From positions 1 to 64,000 of the forward strand of contig QGVH01000002.1 in the NCBI GenBank assembly GCA_003242735.1: a DNA stretch of 64,000 nt, in the 5' to 3' direction. This DNA is from a bacterium. GTDB taxonomy: Bacteria; Gemmatimonadota; Gemmatimonadetes; Longimicrobiales; RSA9. This document shows, one piece after another, positions 9,701 through 18,200 of the stretch; positions within the stretch are counted from its first letter, which is position 1, and every line of letters starts with the position of its first letter. The notes under the pieces were generated by a model. It was not told the origin of the DNA and made no database searches. It saw only the letters and a list, made by a program, of their open reading frames with translations. The translations under genes and the position numbers were made by a program.

Positions 9701-9803
9701 CGAAGCGGTCCTCCGCTTGGCCGACTGGACAGCCAGCTCGAACGCGGCCCGCCAGGCCCAGCGCGAGACCGTGCAGCTCGTGGCCGCCGGAGGTGAGCGA
9801 TGA
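6723..9803 (+). CDS. cas3: Type I-G Cas3 helicase with C-terminal HD nuclease
   Basis: A 1026-aa protein. The N-terminal half is a superfamily 2 helicase: a Walker A motif LPTASGKTA with Lys50, the DEAH box at 194-197, the motif III-like SATPP, and a VTTQCLEVGADFSFD motif in the second RecA domain. The HD nuclease is at the C-terminus, with ELHDIGK (His839-Asp840) and downstream TRHEALS-like and ATHHGYA metal-ligand segments. Helicase-then-HD order is typical of type I-G and opposite to most Cas3 proteins. It unwinds and degrades target DNA after recruitment by the effector. It is embedded in the operon, overlapping both neighbours by four bases. Confidence 0.93.
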   Translation: MKPDLGPEHFDAFYHELHGYAPFPWQRMLAERVTTGEWPACIDLPTASGKTACIDIAVFALACQADRPIGERTAPRRIFFVVDRRIVVDEAFSRARRIARRLAGAREGVLRVVADRLRSLSAAAENEPPLIVTRMRGGIALDDGWVRDPSRPAVITSTVDQVGSRLLFRGYGRSPRVAAIDAGLVGNDALIILDEAHCAVPFWRTLAAIQEYRAARWAEEAVVSPFRAVVMSATPPEGADVAAVFPSAGERDRALEAEPLQKRIRAVKRTELALARAPRKPPKGEPGLRGDGLSDDPLVLDAADRALRAAAEGPRRIAVMVNRVATARAIWKQLLSEVRSEGNLAAADVVLMTGRMRPFDRDRIVRRWERLLAARESQQTLERPVILVTTQCLEVGADFSFDVLITECASLDALRQRFGRLDRLGVGQQTEAVILIRKGQLKGDDPIYGNALAATWNWLSEHAEVDDRGRRWIDMGIAGLEALLPADPSERRELLARLSAPAPNAPVLLPAHLDLWVQTSPRPRPDPDIARFLHGPKRGEPEVAVVLRNDLPATPERDGEDGIHPWIQAVSLLPPTTPEAFSVPLRLVRRWMMAGEGGAEGLMDVEGAPIGGDDPEPSGPRRHVVLWRGRDRSLVTSDPATVRPGDIVIVPGLDRVPEVFGDAGEDEDGRPTADIAEAAFQQARGRAVLRVHRRTLGPWQDDPCVQALLDWAEEPDRETEPGDLDEILRRLAGEPENGESRPLPTWLRTAARVLAGGCEIAPNPCGGYVLSSRTPIPVEGEIEPEQDAFADDDDLWSEAPGAISLTRHLEDVAEVARTYADRCLPERLVAPVVRAAELHDIGKVDPRFQQVLHGGNLLASLAEPEPLAKSADLPTSQRARQRAYELAGLPRGFRHEALSVQLAERFFDLPEDPAARDLVLHLIATHHGYARPFAPVVVDTDPPAIVAQVGTAAVAVEGDQRHGWPAAHHLSSGSADRFGRVIRRYGWWGAAFLEAVLRLADWTASSNAARQAQRETVQLVAAGGER

Positions 9804-10792
9804 ACGAAAGGCAGCCCAATGAGATCGTCCTGACAGGTCTGGATGGAGCGAATCCTCTCGCTTTTCTCGCGGCGCTCGGGACGTTGCGCACGCTGACCGC
9901 CGCATGGCCCGACCGCAACGTGCGGTTGGGCTGGACCGTCACGCTCGGCGCCTGGCGGCCGTTCCTGCTGATGAACTCCGAAGCGAGTCCCGACGAGATC
10001 GTCGAAACCGTGAACGACCGTGTGCCGAGAACGGCCGATCTCTTCCCTCCGCAGCTCCGCGCCGAGTCCGAGGCGGCAGGACCGCAAGGCGGCGGGAGCG
10101 CGAAGTGGAAAGGCAAGCTCCGGTTCCCTCCCGGAATCCTCGCCAGGCACGTCCGCTCCACCGCAACCGCATCATCCTGGGATGACAGGACGGCCCTGGA
10201 CTTCATGGCTGCCTGGGCATCGGACGCTGTGGTGGAGCGGGTCGATGGGATCGAAGTGGCTCAGAAAACCACCTTCGATTTCACGTCCGGCCAACAGTCG
10301 TTCATCGACCTGGTCGAGAAACTCGCCCTCTGTGTCGACGCCGACGACATCCGCAACGCCTTGTTCGGCCCGTGGACGTACACTCCGGATCCGGGCATTT
10401 CGTTGCGATGGGACCCGATCGACGAAGCCCGTCAGTACGCGCTCCAGGCCATCGATCCGGCGGACGGGAACAAGAATCCGATCGTCTCGGTGCCCGGGGC
10501 GAACCTCCTGGCCGCCGCGGGCCTCGCGTACTTCCCGGTCATCCCGGTAGAGGATGGTGTCGAACAACCCGGCATCGCACGATTCGGCTCTGGCCGTGCC
10601 TTCCGCTGGCCCATCTGGGAAGCGGCGGTGTCGAGCGACACCGTTCGTTCCCTGGTGGCCTTGGCGGAGCTGTGCGAGGATGCGCCGGATCGCTCCAGTC
10701 TGAGGGCGATGGGCATACCGGTGGTCTACCAGGCAAATATCGTCATGCCGTCTGGACGGTACCGGAACTTCACGCCGGCCCAGGCGATCTGA
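9800..10792 (+). CDS. Type I-G effector-associated protein (Cas3-extension/Csb3-like)
   Basis: A 330-aa protein that overlaps cas3 by four bases. The N-terminal [19 protein letters not shown] segment (about 13-31) resembles the start of Csx17/Cas8-type and Cas3-extension/Csb3-type proteins of I-G loci. The C-terminal [20 protein letters not shown] segment is also characteristic of these loci. Csx17 (Cas8g) is normally about 700 residues, so this is either a compact subunit of the Geobacter-like I-G variant or a shortened Csx17. No other candidate for a large subunit exists in the operon. Its role (PAM recognition, target binding or Cas3 recruitment) is inference. A degraded repeat lies about 100 bp downstream. 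Confidence 0.6.
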   Translation: MNERQPNEIVLTGLDGANPLAFLAALGTLRTLTAAWPDRNVRLGWTVTLGAWRPFLLMNSEASPDEIVETVNDRVPRTADLFPPQLRAESEAAGPQGGGSAKWKGKLRFPPGILARHVRSTATASSWDDRTALDFMAAWASDAVVERVDGIEVAQKTTFDFTSGQQSFIDLVEKLALCVDADDIRNALFGPWTYTPDPGISLRWDPIDEARQYALQAIDPADGNKNPIVSVPGANLLAAAGLAYFPVIPVEDGVEQPGIARFGSGRAFRWPIWEAAVSSDTVRSLVALAELCEDAPDRSSLRAMGIPVVYQANIVMPSGRYRNFTPAQAI

Positions 10793-10897
10793 TCCGCAGC
10801 CGACCGTAGTCATCAGGGTTCGCAGGCTGCCGATCCGCGCCGCGAACGGGATTCAGCACTCGGTTCCGGAATCCGCGACTCGGCCCCGGGAAGCGCG

Positions 10898-10916
10898 GCT
10901 TCAAAGAGACCGCGGA
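10898..10916 (-). repeat. Degraded CRISPR repeat-like half
   Basis: Nineteen bases match the first 19 bases of the repeat at 740-774 with two differences (A for T at position 8, A for G at position 12) and the same orientation. The following 13 bases match only loosely, so the second arm of the hairpin is mostly lost. Terminal repeats of arrays often decay in this way. No second copy or spacer pattern is visible. Confidence 0.45.
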
Positions 10917-11068
10917 GCCGGGGCGGCGGCCGGCGTCCGCATCGGGCGCCGGCATCGGCAGACCGGCCACGATCGCGGTCCCGCCGTCCCGTGTGCAGAC
11001 GACCCGCCCTGCAGCGTCTCCAGGTATCGGGCGCCGCACCACCCACGGCGGCGCCGCGGTCCGCCCTC

Positions 11069-11777
11069 GGCGAGCGGGTCCGCGTCGAGGTCTGGCGGGA
11101 AGGCTACACGACGGCGGCGCGGACCGTCCGCGTCACCGGCGACACGGTGCGCGCGGACTTCCGGCTCGCCGTGGCGCCCGTCACGGCCGATGCGCTCGAA
11201 CTCCGCGCCAGCGCGCCCGCGGGGCACGTTCCTCACGGTGCTCGGCTTCGGCACGGGCAACCTGAAGGACTCGAAGCTGGAGAAGCTCGTGGACCACGGG
11301 AACGGCAACTACGCGTACATCGACGACATCATGGAGGCGCGCAAGGTGCTGGTCCGCGAGCTGGGCGCCACGCTGCTCACCGTGGCGAAGGACGTGAAGC
11401 TGCAGGTCGAGTTCAACCCGGAGCGTGTGCGCCTACAGCCTCATCGGCTACGAGAACCGCCTGCTGGCCGCCGAGGACTTCAACGACGACACACAGGACG
11501 CCGGCGAGCTGGGCGCGGGCCACTCGGTCACCGCGCTGTACGAGATCGTGCCCGTGGGCGTGGAGAGTCCCGCTGAGATCCGCGACGTGGACCCGCTGCG
11601 CTACCAGACGCCGCGTACGGCCACGCCTGCCGCGCAGAGCCAGGAGCTGGCGTTCATCGAGCTGCGCTACAAGGCGCCGGACGGGGAGATGAGCGACCTC
11701 ATCGAGCACGCCGTGAAGGCCGATGTCGCGACGTCGCCCTCCACGGACTTCCGCTTCGCCGCGGCCGTGGCCGCGCG
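11069..11777 (+). pseudogene. Remnant of a YfbK-type VWA/DUF3520 protein
   Basis: Three stretches in three frames read as one broken gene. At 11069-11182 is a carboxypeptidase-regulatory-like segment ([14 protein letters not shown]). At 11223-11424 is the end of the VWA domain ([20 protein letters not shown] onward). At 11425-11770 is the DUF3520 region ([17 protein letters not shown] and later YKAPDGEMSDLIEHAV). Roughly the first three quarters of the VWA domain is missing between pieces one and two. A two-base loss near 11421 shifts the frame between pieces two and three. The C-terminus breaks off after DFRFAAAVAA, against the 3' end of the convergent neighbour. Intact homologues are secreted or lipoprotein VWA proteins of about 500-700 residues. 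Confidence 0.75.
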
Positions 11778-13871
11778 TCACCGCCGCGCCTCGTCCAGCA
11801 GCCGGCAGCCCTCCATGAGGAGGCCTTCCAGCGTGTCGTGGATGGTCGGCTCCGGGAACTCGGTTTCCGGGTAGACCGTGAACTCGCCGTCGTCCTCCCA
11901 ACTGATGACGCGGTAGACGGCCTCGGCACCGACGAGCGGCCCGCACGTGGCGTGGACGGGCCGCCCCTGGTCGAGGTAGAGGCAGGCCTCCTCGCCCGTG
12001 CTGGTCCGCCGCAGCTCGATGCGGACGGACTTGCGGCTGTTGCCCAGCGCCTGCGCGAGGTCGAGGAAGGAGAAGGCGGAGAACGTGGCGGAGAAGTCGC
12101 GGCCCGCCGGCTGGGCCGCGGACCGGACCCTGGAGCGAGAGGCGATGGCGCGGACGATCTTCGCGGCCGTGAGGTCGAAGTCGTGGGGCGGCGTGAAGAC
12201 GTCGTCGAATCCGGCATCGAGCAGCCCGAGCGTCACGGCCGGATCGTCCGCGTCCGCCACCACGTAGAGCAGGAACGTCGCGTTGAGCTTGGCCACCCGC
12301 GCGAAGTGGTCCACGTGTCCGGGGACCGCGTCGTGGTCCACGACGATGGCTTCCGGTGCGCGGCGCTCCGCCATGGCCAGGGCGTCGTCCAGGTCCCGGG
12401 TGACGACGGGCCGGATGCCCAGTCGGGACAGCCGCGCCCCCAGGTCGGCGATCCTCTCGCCGCCCACCAGCAGGACCTGCGCGGCCGGCCCCCGCTGGCT
12501 CGCCGCCTCGCGCTCCTCGATGATGCCGATGTACTTCTCGGCGAGCTCCAGGGTGGCGAGTCGGGTGGCGGCGCGCCGCAGGGCGTTGCGGAGCGCCGCG
12601 GGGTCGCGTGCGGCGTCCGGCTCGCGGATGGGGGCCAGGATGCGGTAGTACCAGACGAGGGCGAGGATCCGCGCGGCCTGCACGATCTCGGGGTCCAGCT
12701 TCCCGACCATGTCCTGCGTACGTGCGCGCAGGAAGAGCGCGAAGCAGGCGTCCAGCACCTTCTCGATCGGCCACGGGAAGCGGAGGCGGACCGCGATCTC
12801 GCGGGAGCGGGGGAAGTCCGTGAACGGGAGCGGCGTCGCGCTCCCCGGCGTCGGCCCCGCAGGCGCCGGCGGCACCAGGAGGTGGACGGCGAGGTGCAGG
12901 CCATCCACGGCGAGGCGGCTGAGCCCGTCGGCCCGGGCGAGGGCGACGGCGTCACGGGCGAGGATGCCGTACGGCGGGGCAGGCTCGGTGCCCCGTGTCC
13001 GCGCGTCCGCGAGCGCCTCGACCGCCGCCCGCAGGCTGCGGATCATCTCCTCGTACGGAACCGGGTTCGCGAGCAGGGCTTCGCTCACGGAGGGGAAGGT
13101 CACGATCTGGGCGGGGAGCCCGGTCAGGCGGCCGCTCCGGACCCAGTTGCGGAACGCGTCGGCGCGCTCGGCATCCACCAGGACGGCCTCGATGCCGCCT
13201 CCTTCGAGCGCGGCGACGACCTCCTCGAGGCTGTCCGCCACCACCAGCTCGCGTCCCTCCCGGGCGAAGACGGTCGGCAGGAAGCTGCGGTGATGCGCGC
13301 GCCCCGTGATCATGAGGATGCGCGGCGACGTCCGGGCCGAGGCCTCCCGCGCCGGCGCCGCTCCGGTGGCGGCGTCGGCGGTCTCGTCCGGGGCGAACAG
13401 CTCCGGCAACTCGATCACCGGGATCTCCGGCTCGGGCGGCCGGCCCCAGGCGTCGTGGATCGCGCGCAGGCTGCGGTCCGGGGCGAGCTCGAGCACCAGG
13501 TGCGCCGCGTCGAAGCTCTGGCGCAGCGCCTCGAGGGTCTTCACATCCTCCGGGTCGTTGACCGCGACGACGAGCTCGCGGGTCTTCGGGTTCCAACTGA
13601 TCGGCACCGCGAGCGAGCCGTGAGGCCCCGGCGGCGGGATCCGGTCCCGCAGCTCCACCGGCACGTCCGAGGGGGCGAGCGGTCGCCACGGCAGCCCGTA
13701 CTGCCGCGAGAGCGCGCGCATGAGCTGTTCGGGCGTGAGGAAGCCGAGCTCGATGAGGTTGCTCCCCAGCCGCCCGCCACGCAGACGCTGGCGCTCCAGC
13801 GCGACCCGGATCTCCTTCTCGGTGACGTAGCCCAGGTCCTCGAGGACCTTGTCCAGTCGGGCAGACTTCAC
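11778..13871 (-). CDS. MshEN / receiver-like / PATAN (DUF4388) regulatory protein
   Basis: A 697-aa protein with GTG start; the GTGA overlaps the pilT stop, so translation is probably coupled. The N-terminus carries an MshEN module with the c-di-GMP-type pattern RLGSNLIELGFLTPEQL and a following Gln, as in the N-terminal domain of PilB/MshE ATPases, but there is no ATPase domain. Next come a receiver-like domain (about 180-260), a helical region resembling a degenerate HD-GYP fold, a second receiver-like domain (about 465-590, ending in a DAGFDDVF loop), and a C-terminal PATAN/DUF4388 domain (FSAFSFLDLAQALGN). Whether the receivers can be phosphorylated is unclear. The pilT neighbour suggests control of pilus retraction or surface sensing; that is inference. 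Confidence 0.7.
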   Translation of the reverse strand: MKSARLDKVLEDLGYVTEKEIRVALERQRLRGGRLGSNLIELGFLTPEQLMRALSRQYGLPWRPLAPSDVPVELRDRIPPPGPHGSLAVPISWNPKTRELVVAVNDPEDVKTLEALRQSFDAAHLVLELAPDRSLRAIHDAWGRPPEPEIPVIELPELFAPDETADAATGAAPAREASARTSPRILMITGRAHHRSFLPTVFAREGRELVVADSLEEVVAALEGGGIEAVLVDAERADAFRNWVRSGRLTGLPAQIVTFPSVSEALLANPVPYEEMIRSLRAAVEALADARTRGTEPAPPYGILARDAVALARADGLSRLAVDGLHLAVHLLVPPAPAGPTPGSATPLPFTDFPRSREIAVRLRFPWPIEKVLDACFALFLRARTQDMVGKLDPEIVQAARILALVWYYRILAPIREPDAARDPAALRNALRRAATRLATLELAEKYIGIIEEREAASQRGPAAQVLLVGGERIADLGARLSRLGIRPVVTRDLDDALAMAERRAPEAIVVDHDAVPGHVDHFARVAKLNATFLLYVVADADDPAVTLGLLDAGFDDVFTPPHDFDLTAAKIVRAIASRSRVRSAAQPAGRDFSATFSAFSFLDLAQALGNSRKSVRIELRRTSTGEEACLYLDQGRPVHATCGPLVGAEAVYRVISWEDDGEFTVYPETEFPEPTIHDTLEGLLMEGCRLLDEARR

Positions 13872-14938
13872 GGTCTCGTACTACGCGGCTCCGCACCGGC
13901 CAGCACGGAAGGATCCGAGGCGTAGCGCGCCGCCTCGGCGGCGGTGACGATGCCCTGCTCCACCAGCTCCCTCAGGTGGTGATCGAGGAGCCGCATCCCT
14001 TCCTTGCGGCCGGTCGTGATCACGTTGTTGACCAGGTGTGTCTTCCCCTCCCGGATCAGGTTCCGGACCGCCGTGTTCGCCACCAGGATCTCCTGCGCCG
14101 CCACACGCCCCGCGCGGTCCGCCCGCCGCAGCAGTTGCTGGGAGCAGATCCCGACGAGGACCTCCGAGAGCGCCACGCGCACTGCGGCCTGCTGCTCGGC
14201 GGGGAACGCGTCCGTGATGCGGCTGATGGTCTGGCCCGCGGACTTGGTGTGCAGCGTGCCGAGGACCAGGAGGCCCAGCTCGGCGGCGGTGAGCGCGAGG
14301 GAGATCGTCTCCAGGTCCCGCATCTCGCCCACGAGCACGACGTCGGGATCCTCACGCAGCGCGGCGCGCAGCGCGCTGGCGAAGGAGCGGCTGTGGTCCC
14401 CGACCTGGCGCTGGTTGATGAGGCACTGCTTGCTCGTGTGGATGAACTCGAGGGGGTCCTCCAGCGTGATGATGTGGTACTTCATGTTCTCGTTGAGGTA
14501 ATCCACCATCGCCGCCAGAGTGGTGCTCTTCCCCGAGTTCGTCGGCCCGGTGACGAGGATGAGCCCCGCCCGCTGGTGGAGGAGCGTCTTGATCACGGGC
14601 GGGAAGCCGAGCTCGTCCAGGGTCGGGATCCGGTGGGGGATGATCCGGATCGCCGCCGCCAGGCCCGGGTGCTTGCGGAAGATGTTGATGCGGAAGCGCG
14701 CGACCCCTTCCAGCGTGTATGCGCAGTCCAGCTCGCCCTCCGCCTCGAACCGGGCGATCTGCTGGTCGGAGAGCAGCTCGTAGAGGAGGAGCCGGATCTC
14801 CTCTTCGGTGAGCGGCCGGTGTTTGGCGCGCTCGAGCACGCCGTGGACGCGGAGCATGGGCGTCTGCCCGGCGCTCAGGTGGAGGTCCGAGGCCCCCGCC
14901 TTCTGCATGATTTCGAGGAACGTGTCTATCCTGGCCAA
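13868..14938 (-). CDS. pilT: Type IV pilus retraction ATPase PilT
   Basis: A 356-aa PilT/PilU-family ATPase of normal length. It shows the N-terminal SDLHLSAGQTP segment, Walker A GPTNSGKSTT at 131-140, the Asp box around ITLEDPLEF, Walker B DPDVVLVGEMRD, and the His box LGTLHTKSA. PilT hexamers at the inner-membrane base drive pilus retraction. The gene ends in the overlap with the MshEN/PATAN gene, so both are likely in one operon. A separate PilB/GspE-type extension ATPase lies 10 kb away at 24938-26830. No other pilus genes are in the window. Confidence 0.93.
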   Translation of the reverse strand: MARIDTFLEIMQKAGASDLHLSAGQTPMLRVHGVLERAKHRPLTEEEIRLLLYELLSDQQIARFEAEGELDCAYTLEGVARFRINIFRKHPGLAAAIRIIPHRIPTLDELGFPPVIKTLLHQRAGLILVTGPTNSGKSTTLAAMVDYLNENMKYHIITLEDPLEFIHTSKQCLINQRQVGDHSRSFASALRAALREDPDVVLVGEMRDLETISLALTAAELGLLVLGTLHTKSAGQTISRITDAFPAEQQAAVRVALSEVLVGICSQQLLRRADRAGRVAAQEILVANTAVRNLIREGKTHLVNNVITTGRKEGMRLLDHHLRELVEQGIVTAAEAARYASDPSVLAGAEPRSTRP

Positions 14939-15095
14939 GAGCGGTACGTCTTCAGAGCAGTGAAGGGGAGAGCGGGAGTTCCTACAAAGGCATACAAAGA
15001 TATCCCGAACGCGTCCGTTCCGCGAGGTGGCCGCGGGGCGGGTGAGCGCCGTCCGCCCCCGCCCCGCGGCCCCGGCGGCGCGCGCCTGGACGCGT

Positions 15096-15866
15096 CTATT
15101 TCAGCAGCGCCTTGACCTCGGGCGGCAGCTCGAAGATCGACCTGTCGAACTCCTCGAACGAAACGCTGTCCACGGTGACGACCTGCTCCATGCCCATGGC
15201 GCGGATGCGCATCTTCGTGGCCACCTTCCTCCCGTCGAAATCCCGGTAATCCTCGAAGATGGTCGTCGTGGACATGGCACCCATGGGCGATTCCGCGTTG
15301 CGCTCCATGCCGACGAGCAGGCCGGTCCCGGCGTCGTAGTACTCGAAGTACTCCTCACCCCACTTCGTGACGAGCTTCACCTTGTAGCACGAGCGGCCCT
15401 CGAACTCGGTGCGGTCCACGGTTTCCATCGACTGGATGTACCGGTCTCGTTCGAGCGGCTCGTAGAAGTTGACCTCCTGCCGCCGCTGCTCGAAGACGGT
15501 GCCCTGGAGCAGCATGGGTCCGGTGGCCGGGTGGACCATCCACGCGACCTTGCCGTCGTAGCCGCTGCGCATCTCGCCCATGCCGGGGATGTCCGTGCGC
15601 GCCACGTAGAGGTCCGGCGCCGCGGCGTAGGTCTCGACGGTCATGGACATGCCCTGCGCGGGCATGCTGATCGTGGTCCTGTGGTACCGGAAGCCGTGCT
15701 TGCGCAGGGCGGCCTCGCCTCCGAGCGCGTCGACGTAGCGGGCCAGGATCCGCTCTGCGGACGGCAGTTGCGCGCTGGCCGCGCCGGGCGCGGCGGCGGC
15801 CGCGGCCAGGGCCACGGCCAGGATGGGGAAGGCGGCCGCAGAGCGAGGCTTCATCCAGGGCATCAT
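15096..15866 (-). CDS. Secreted LolA-like outer-membrane lipoprotein-sorting family protein
   Basis: A 256-aa protein with an N-terminal signal peptide (MKPRSAAAFPILAVAL, then an Ala-rich stretch ending ASAQ). After ILARYVDALGGEAALR it alternates short strands in the manner of LolA/LolB-fold proteins of the outer membrane lipoprotein-sorting family. Landmarks include YDGKVAWMVHP, CYKVKLVTKWG and EYYDAGTGLLVGME. Likely periplasmic. The start at 15866 follows GGAGGAAG; the ATG at 15863 is an equal alternative. It lies 40 bases downstream of the S41 peptidase gene on the same strand. Substrate unknown. Confidence 0.65.
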   Translation of the reverse strand: MMPWMKPRSAAAFPILAVALAAAAAAPGAASAQLPSAERILARYVDALGGEAALRKHGFRYHRTTISMPAQGMSMTVETYAAAPDLYVARTDIPGMGEMRSGYDGKVAWMVHPATGPMLLQGTVFEQRRQEVNFYEPLERDRYIQSMETVDRTEFEGRSCYKVKLVTKWGEEYFEYYDAGTGLLVGMERNAESPMGAMSTTTIFEDYRDFDGRKVATKMRIRAMGMEQVVTVDSVSFEEFDRSIFELPPEVKALLK

Positions 15867-15906
15867 GTCTTCCTCCAGGATTGCATCGGCGCGAGAGGGG
15901 TCGGAG

Positions 15907-17307
15907 TCAACGATCGCCCGCGCGCTCCGCGCCGATCCAGCGCAGGGCGGCGAGCAGCGCGGCGTCCCTGCCGGCGAGCAGGTCCGCGCGGGTGAGCGCC
16001 ACCGGCTCGTCCGGGACGACGCCGCGTCCCTCGAGCCGCTCGCCGTTCGCCGTGACGAAGTCGCCGATGGCGTGCATGAGCACGTCGCCGTTGGGCAGCG
16101 TGTACGTCGAAGCGGGCAGCACGCCGCCCGCAGTGGTCTGACCGAAGACCCGGGCGCGGCCGATCGCCCGGAGCCCGCCGGCGAAGACCTCGGTGGCGCT
16201 GGCGGAGAGGCCGTCCACCAGGACGGCGAGGGGGCCGGCGAACGGCCGGACGCGTTCACCGCGGCTGTTGACACGCCTCGGGTTGGCCTGGTAGCGAAGC
16301 TCGGCGCCGCGGCTGTGCTGGACGCCGAGCAGCGCGGGCTCGTCCAGGAAGTGGCCGGCCACGCCGCCGACCATGGCGCCCAGCCCGCCCGGGTTGCCGC
16401 GCAGGTCCAGGATGATGCCGTCCGCGTCCCGGAACCGGTCCACCGCCTCGTCGATCTCACGGGCGAGCGGGGCCATCCACACGTTGAAGCGGATCACGCC
16501 GACGCGCAGCCCAGCGTCGTCGTTCACTTCCGCCGCCTCCACGCGGCCGAGGAACGTGGGCAGGTTGCCCAGCGTGATGGGCTGGCCCGGCCAGGGTCGG
16601 CGCCGCAGCTCGCGTTCGACCGTCCGGCCGTTTCCGTCCTCGAAGACGACGCGGCACGTGGTGCCCGGCTCGCCGAGCAGCCGCCCGCTCAAGCGCCGTA
16701 CGACGGCGAACTCTGCCGAGTAGAAGCCGGGCGGCCGTGTTCGTGTCCGCTCCCGCGCCTCGCGCACCACGGACGCGGCGTCGAGGTCGCTCACGGCGCG
16801 CACCGCCCAGCCGGGGCGGATGCCTGCCTCCGCCGCGGGGCTCCCTTCGTCCACGCGGAAGACGACGACGTCGTCGCCCACCAGCCGCAGCTCGAGGCCG
16901 ACGTCGCCGGCGGCGACGCCAACGGCGCCGTCCGGGGCCTCGTTCCCGGCCGCGTCCTCGGCGGGGATCAGCTCGAAGTGCGACTGGCGGAGCCGTCCCA
17001 GCATCTCGCGGATCACGGCCCGGAGCTCGTCCTGCGTCCGGGCCGCGACGGCGCGGGGCCGCAGCTCGTCCCGCAGGGCTGGCCAGTCCACGCCGTTGAA
17101 GGCCGTGTCGAAGTGCGTGCGGTGGATGACGGTCCAGGCGGAGTCGAACGTGGCGGCCGCGAGACTCGGCGCGAGGAACTGCTGCCCTGGCTGCCCCCAG
17201 GCGTGGTCCGCCGCGGCCAGAGCCAGCGCTGCCGCCGCCAGCGGGGCGACCAGCGGCGCGAGGCGGTGGGGGACTCCTGCCTGTGGGCGGGGGAGCACTC
17301 GCGTCAT
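15907..17307 (-). CDS. S41 family (tail-specific type) serine peptidase, secreted
   Basis: A 466-aa protein with a signal peptide (Ala-rich hydrophobic stretch ending AWGQ). A helical region (DSAWTVIHRTHFDT) is typical of S41 N-termini. A PDZ-like domain follows at about 140-230 (VFRVDEGSPAAEAGIRPGW). The catalytic part has GIILDLRGNPGG, then DGLSASATEVFAGG with the likely nucleophile Ser370, and GQTTAGG. S41 enzymes are periplasmic C-terminal-processing or degradative proteases. It probably forms an operon with the LolA-like gene downstream. Specificity cannot be read from the sequence. Confidence 0.85.
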   Translation of the reverse strand: MTRVLPRPQAGVPHRLAPLVAPLAAAALALAAADHAWGQPGQQFLAPSLAAATFDSAWTVIHRTHFDTAFNGVDWPALRDELRPRAVAARTQDELRAVIREMLGRLRQSHFELIPAEDAAGNEAPDGAVGVAAGDVGLELRLVGDDVVVFRVDEGSPAAEAGIRPGWAVRAVSDLDAASVVREARERTRTRPPGFYSAEFAVVRRLSGRLLGEPGTTCRVVFEDGNGRTVERELRRRPWPGQPITLGNLPTFLGRVEAAEVNDDAGLRVGVIRFNVWMAPLAREIDEAVDRFRDADGIILDLRGNPGGLGAMVGGVAGHFLDEPALLGVQHSRGAELRYQANPRRVNSRGERVRPFAGPLAVLVDGLSASATEVFAGGLRAIGRARVFGQTTAGGVLPASTYTLPNGDVLMHAIGDFVTANGERLEGRGVVPDEPVALTRADLLAGRDAALLAALRWIGAERAGDR

Positions 17308-17553
17308 CGGTGGACCGTTGCCGGGGGATCGCAGCGATACTGCCGCGCCGGGGCGGGCAGGGAGCGGGTGCCAACTGAAAGAATTTGGTCAAAACGCGGC
17401 GGGAGGGCAAGCCGAGGGCGCGTCCGAGGGGCGCGGGGGCAGCGCCGCGCCGCCGCGGCCGCCCGAGCCGCAAAGGCCGAGCGCACTGCTCACGCGTGCG
17501 TCGCCCTCGGTCGCGGCCGGTGAGCGCCGCGGGAGCCCCCGGGCCGCGAGGGC

Positions 17554-18015
17554 TCAGCGCATGGCCCGGCGCAGGAGGAGCATCGCCAGCGCGGCCAGGG
17601 CGATGGAGCGCGCGGGGTTGCGCTGGATCTGGCGGCCGAGGGGCGCGAGCGGCGTGTCCTCGAACGGCCTCGCCAGGGCTTCGCCCAGGCGGCCCTCCAT
17701 GACGTCCACCCGGTCCGCCGCCAGCAGGAGCAGCCAGTGCCGCGCCCGGTGCTCGGGGATCCGGTAGGCGACACGCCGCATGAGCCCGCTGATGCCGCGG
17801 GGCGGCACGGACGTGCCGAACACGGGCGTGAGCCGGGTCAGGCCGCGGCGCTTCAGGACCGTCTGCCGCACGGGCTGGCGCGGGATCTCCTCCCAGTGCA
17901 CGCCCTCGGCCGGCTCGGGCTCCGCCTCCATCGGCACGCCGGGCCGGTCCTCGAGGGCGCGGTCCACGCCGTACGCGCCGTCCGGCGTCGGCCTGAGTTC
18001 GGTGAATTGCCTCAT
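17554..18015 (-). CDS. Uncharacterised 153-aa protein
   Basis: I do not recognise the family. The ATG at 18015 was chosen because a strong GAAGGAGG site lies just upstream; the frame is open further but has no content. The protein has an acidic, proline-rich first third, a basic middle part (RRGLTRLTPVFG, GLMRRVAYRIPEHRARHW), and a C-terminal hydrophobic helix (SIALAALAMLLLRRAMR) that could anchor it to the membrane. It stands alone, divergent from the alcohol dehydrogenase gene across 185 bp. Confidence 0.6.
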   Translation of the reverse strand: MRQFTELRPTPDGAYGVDRALEDRPGVPMEAEPEPAEGVHWEEIPRQPVRQTVLKRRGLTRLTPVFGTSVPPRGISGLMRRVAYRIPEHRARHWLLLLAADRVDVMEGRLGEALARPFEDTPLAPLGRQIQRNPARSIALAALAMLLLRRAMR

Positions 18016-18200
18016 GTGGCCTCCTTCTCCGGGGGCGAAGACGCTCCTGCCCCCGCCCTGCCTCACCCGTTCAAGCCGAGTGCCAGCCCCACGCGCCGGC
18101 GCATGGCTCTTGCTCGGGTGATGCCGTGCGCGGTGCGGCCGGCACACGTGCTCAGCGCATACGGCGGCCGCGGCTCAACACCGGATGGGAGGAGGCGAAC

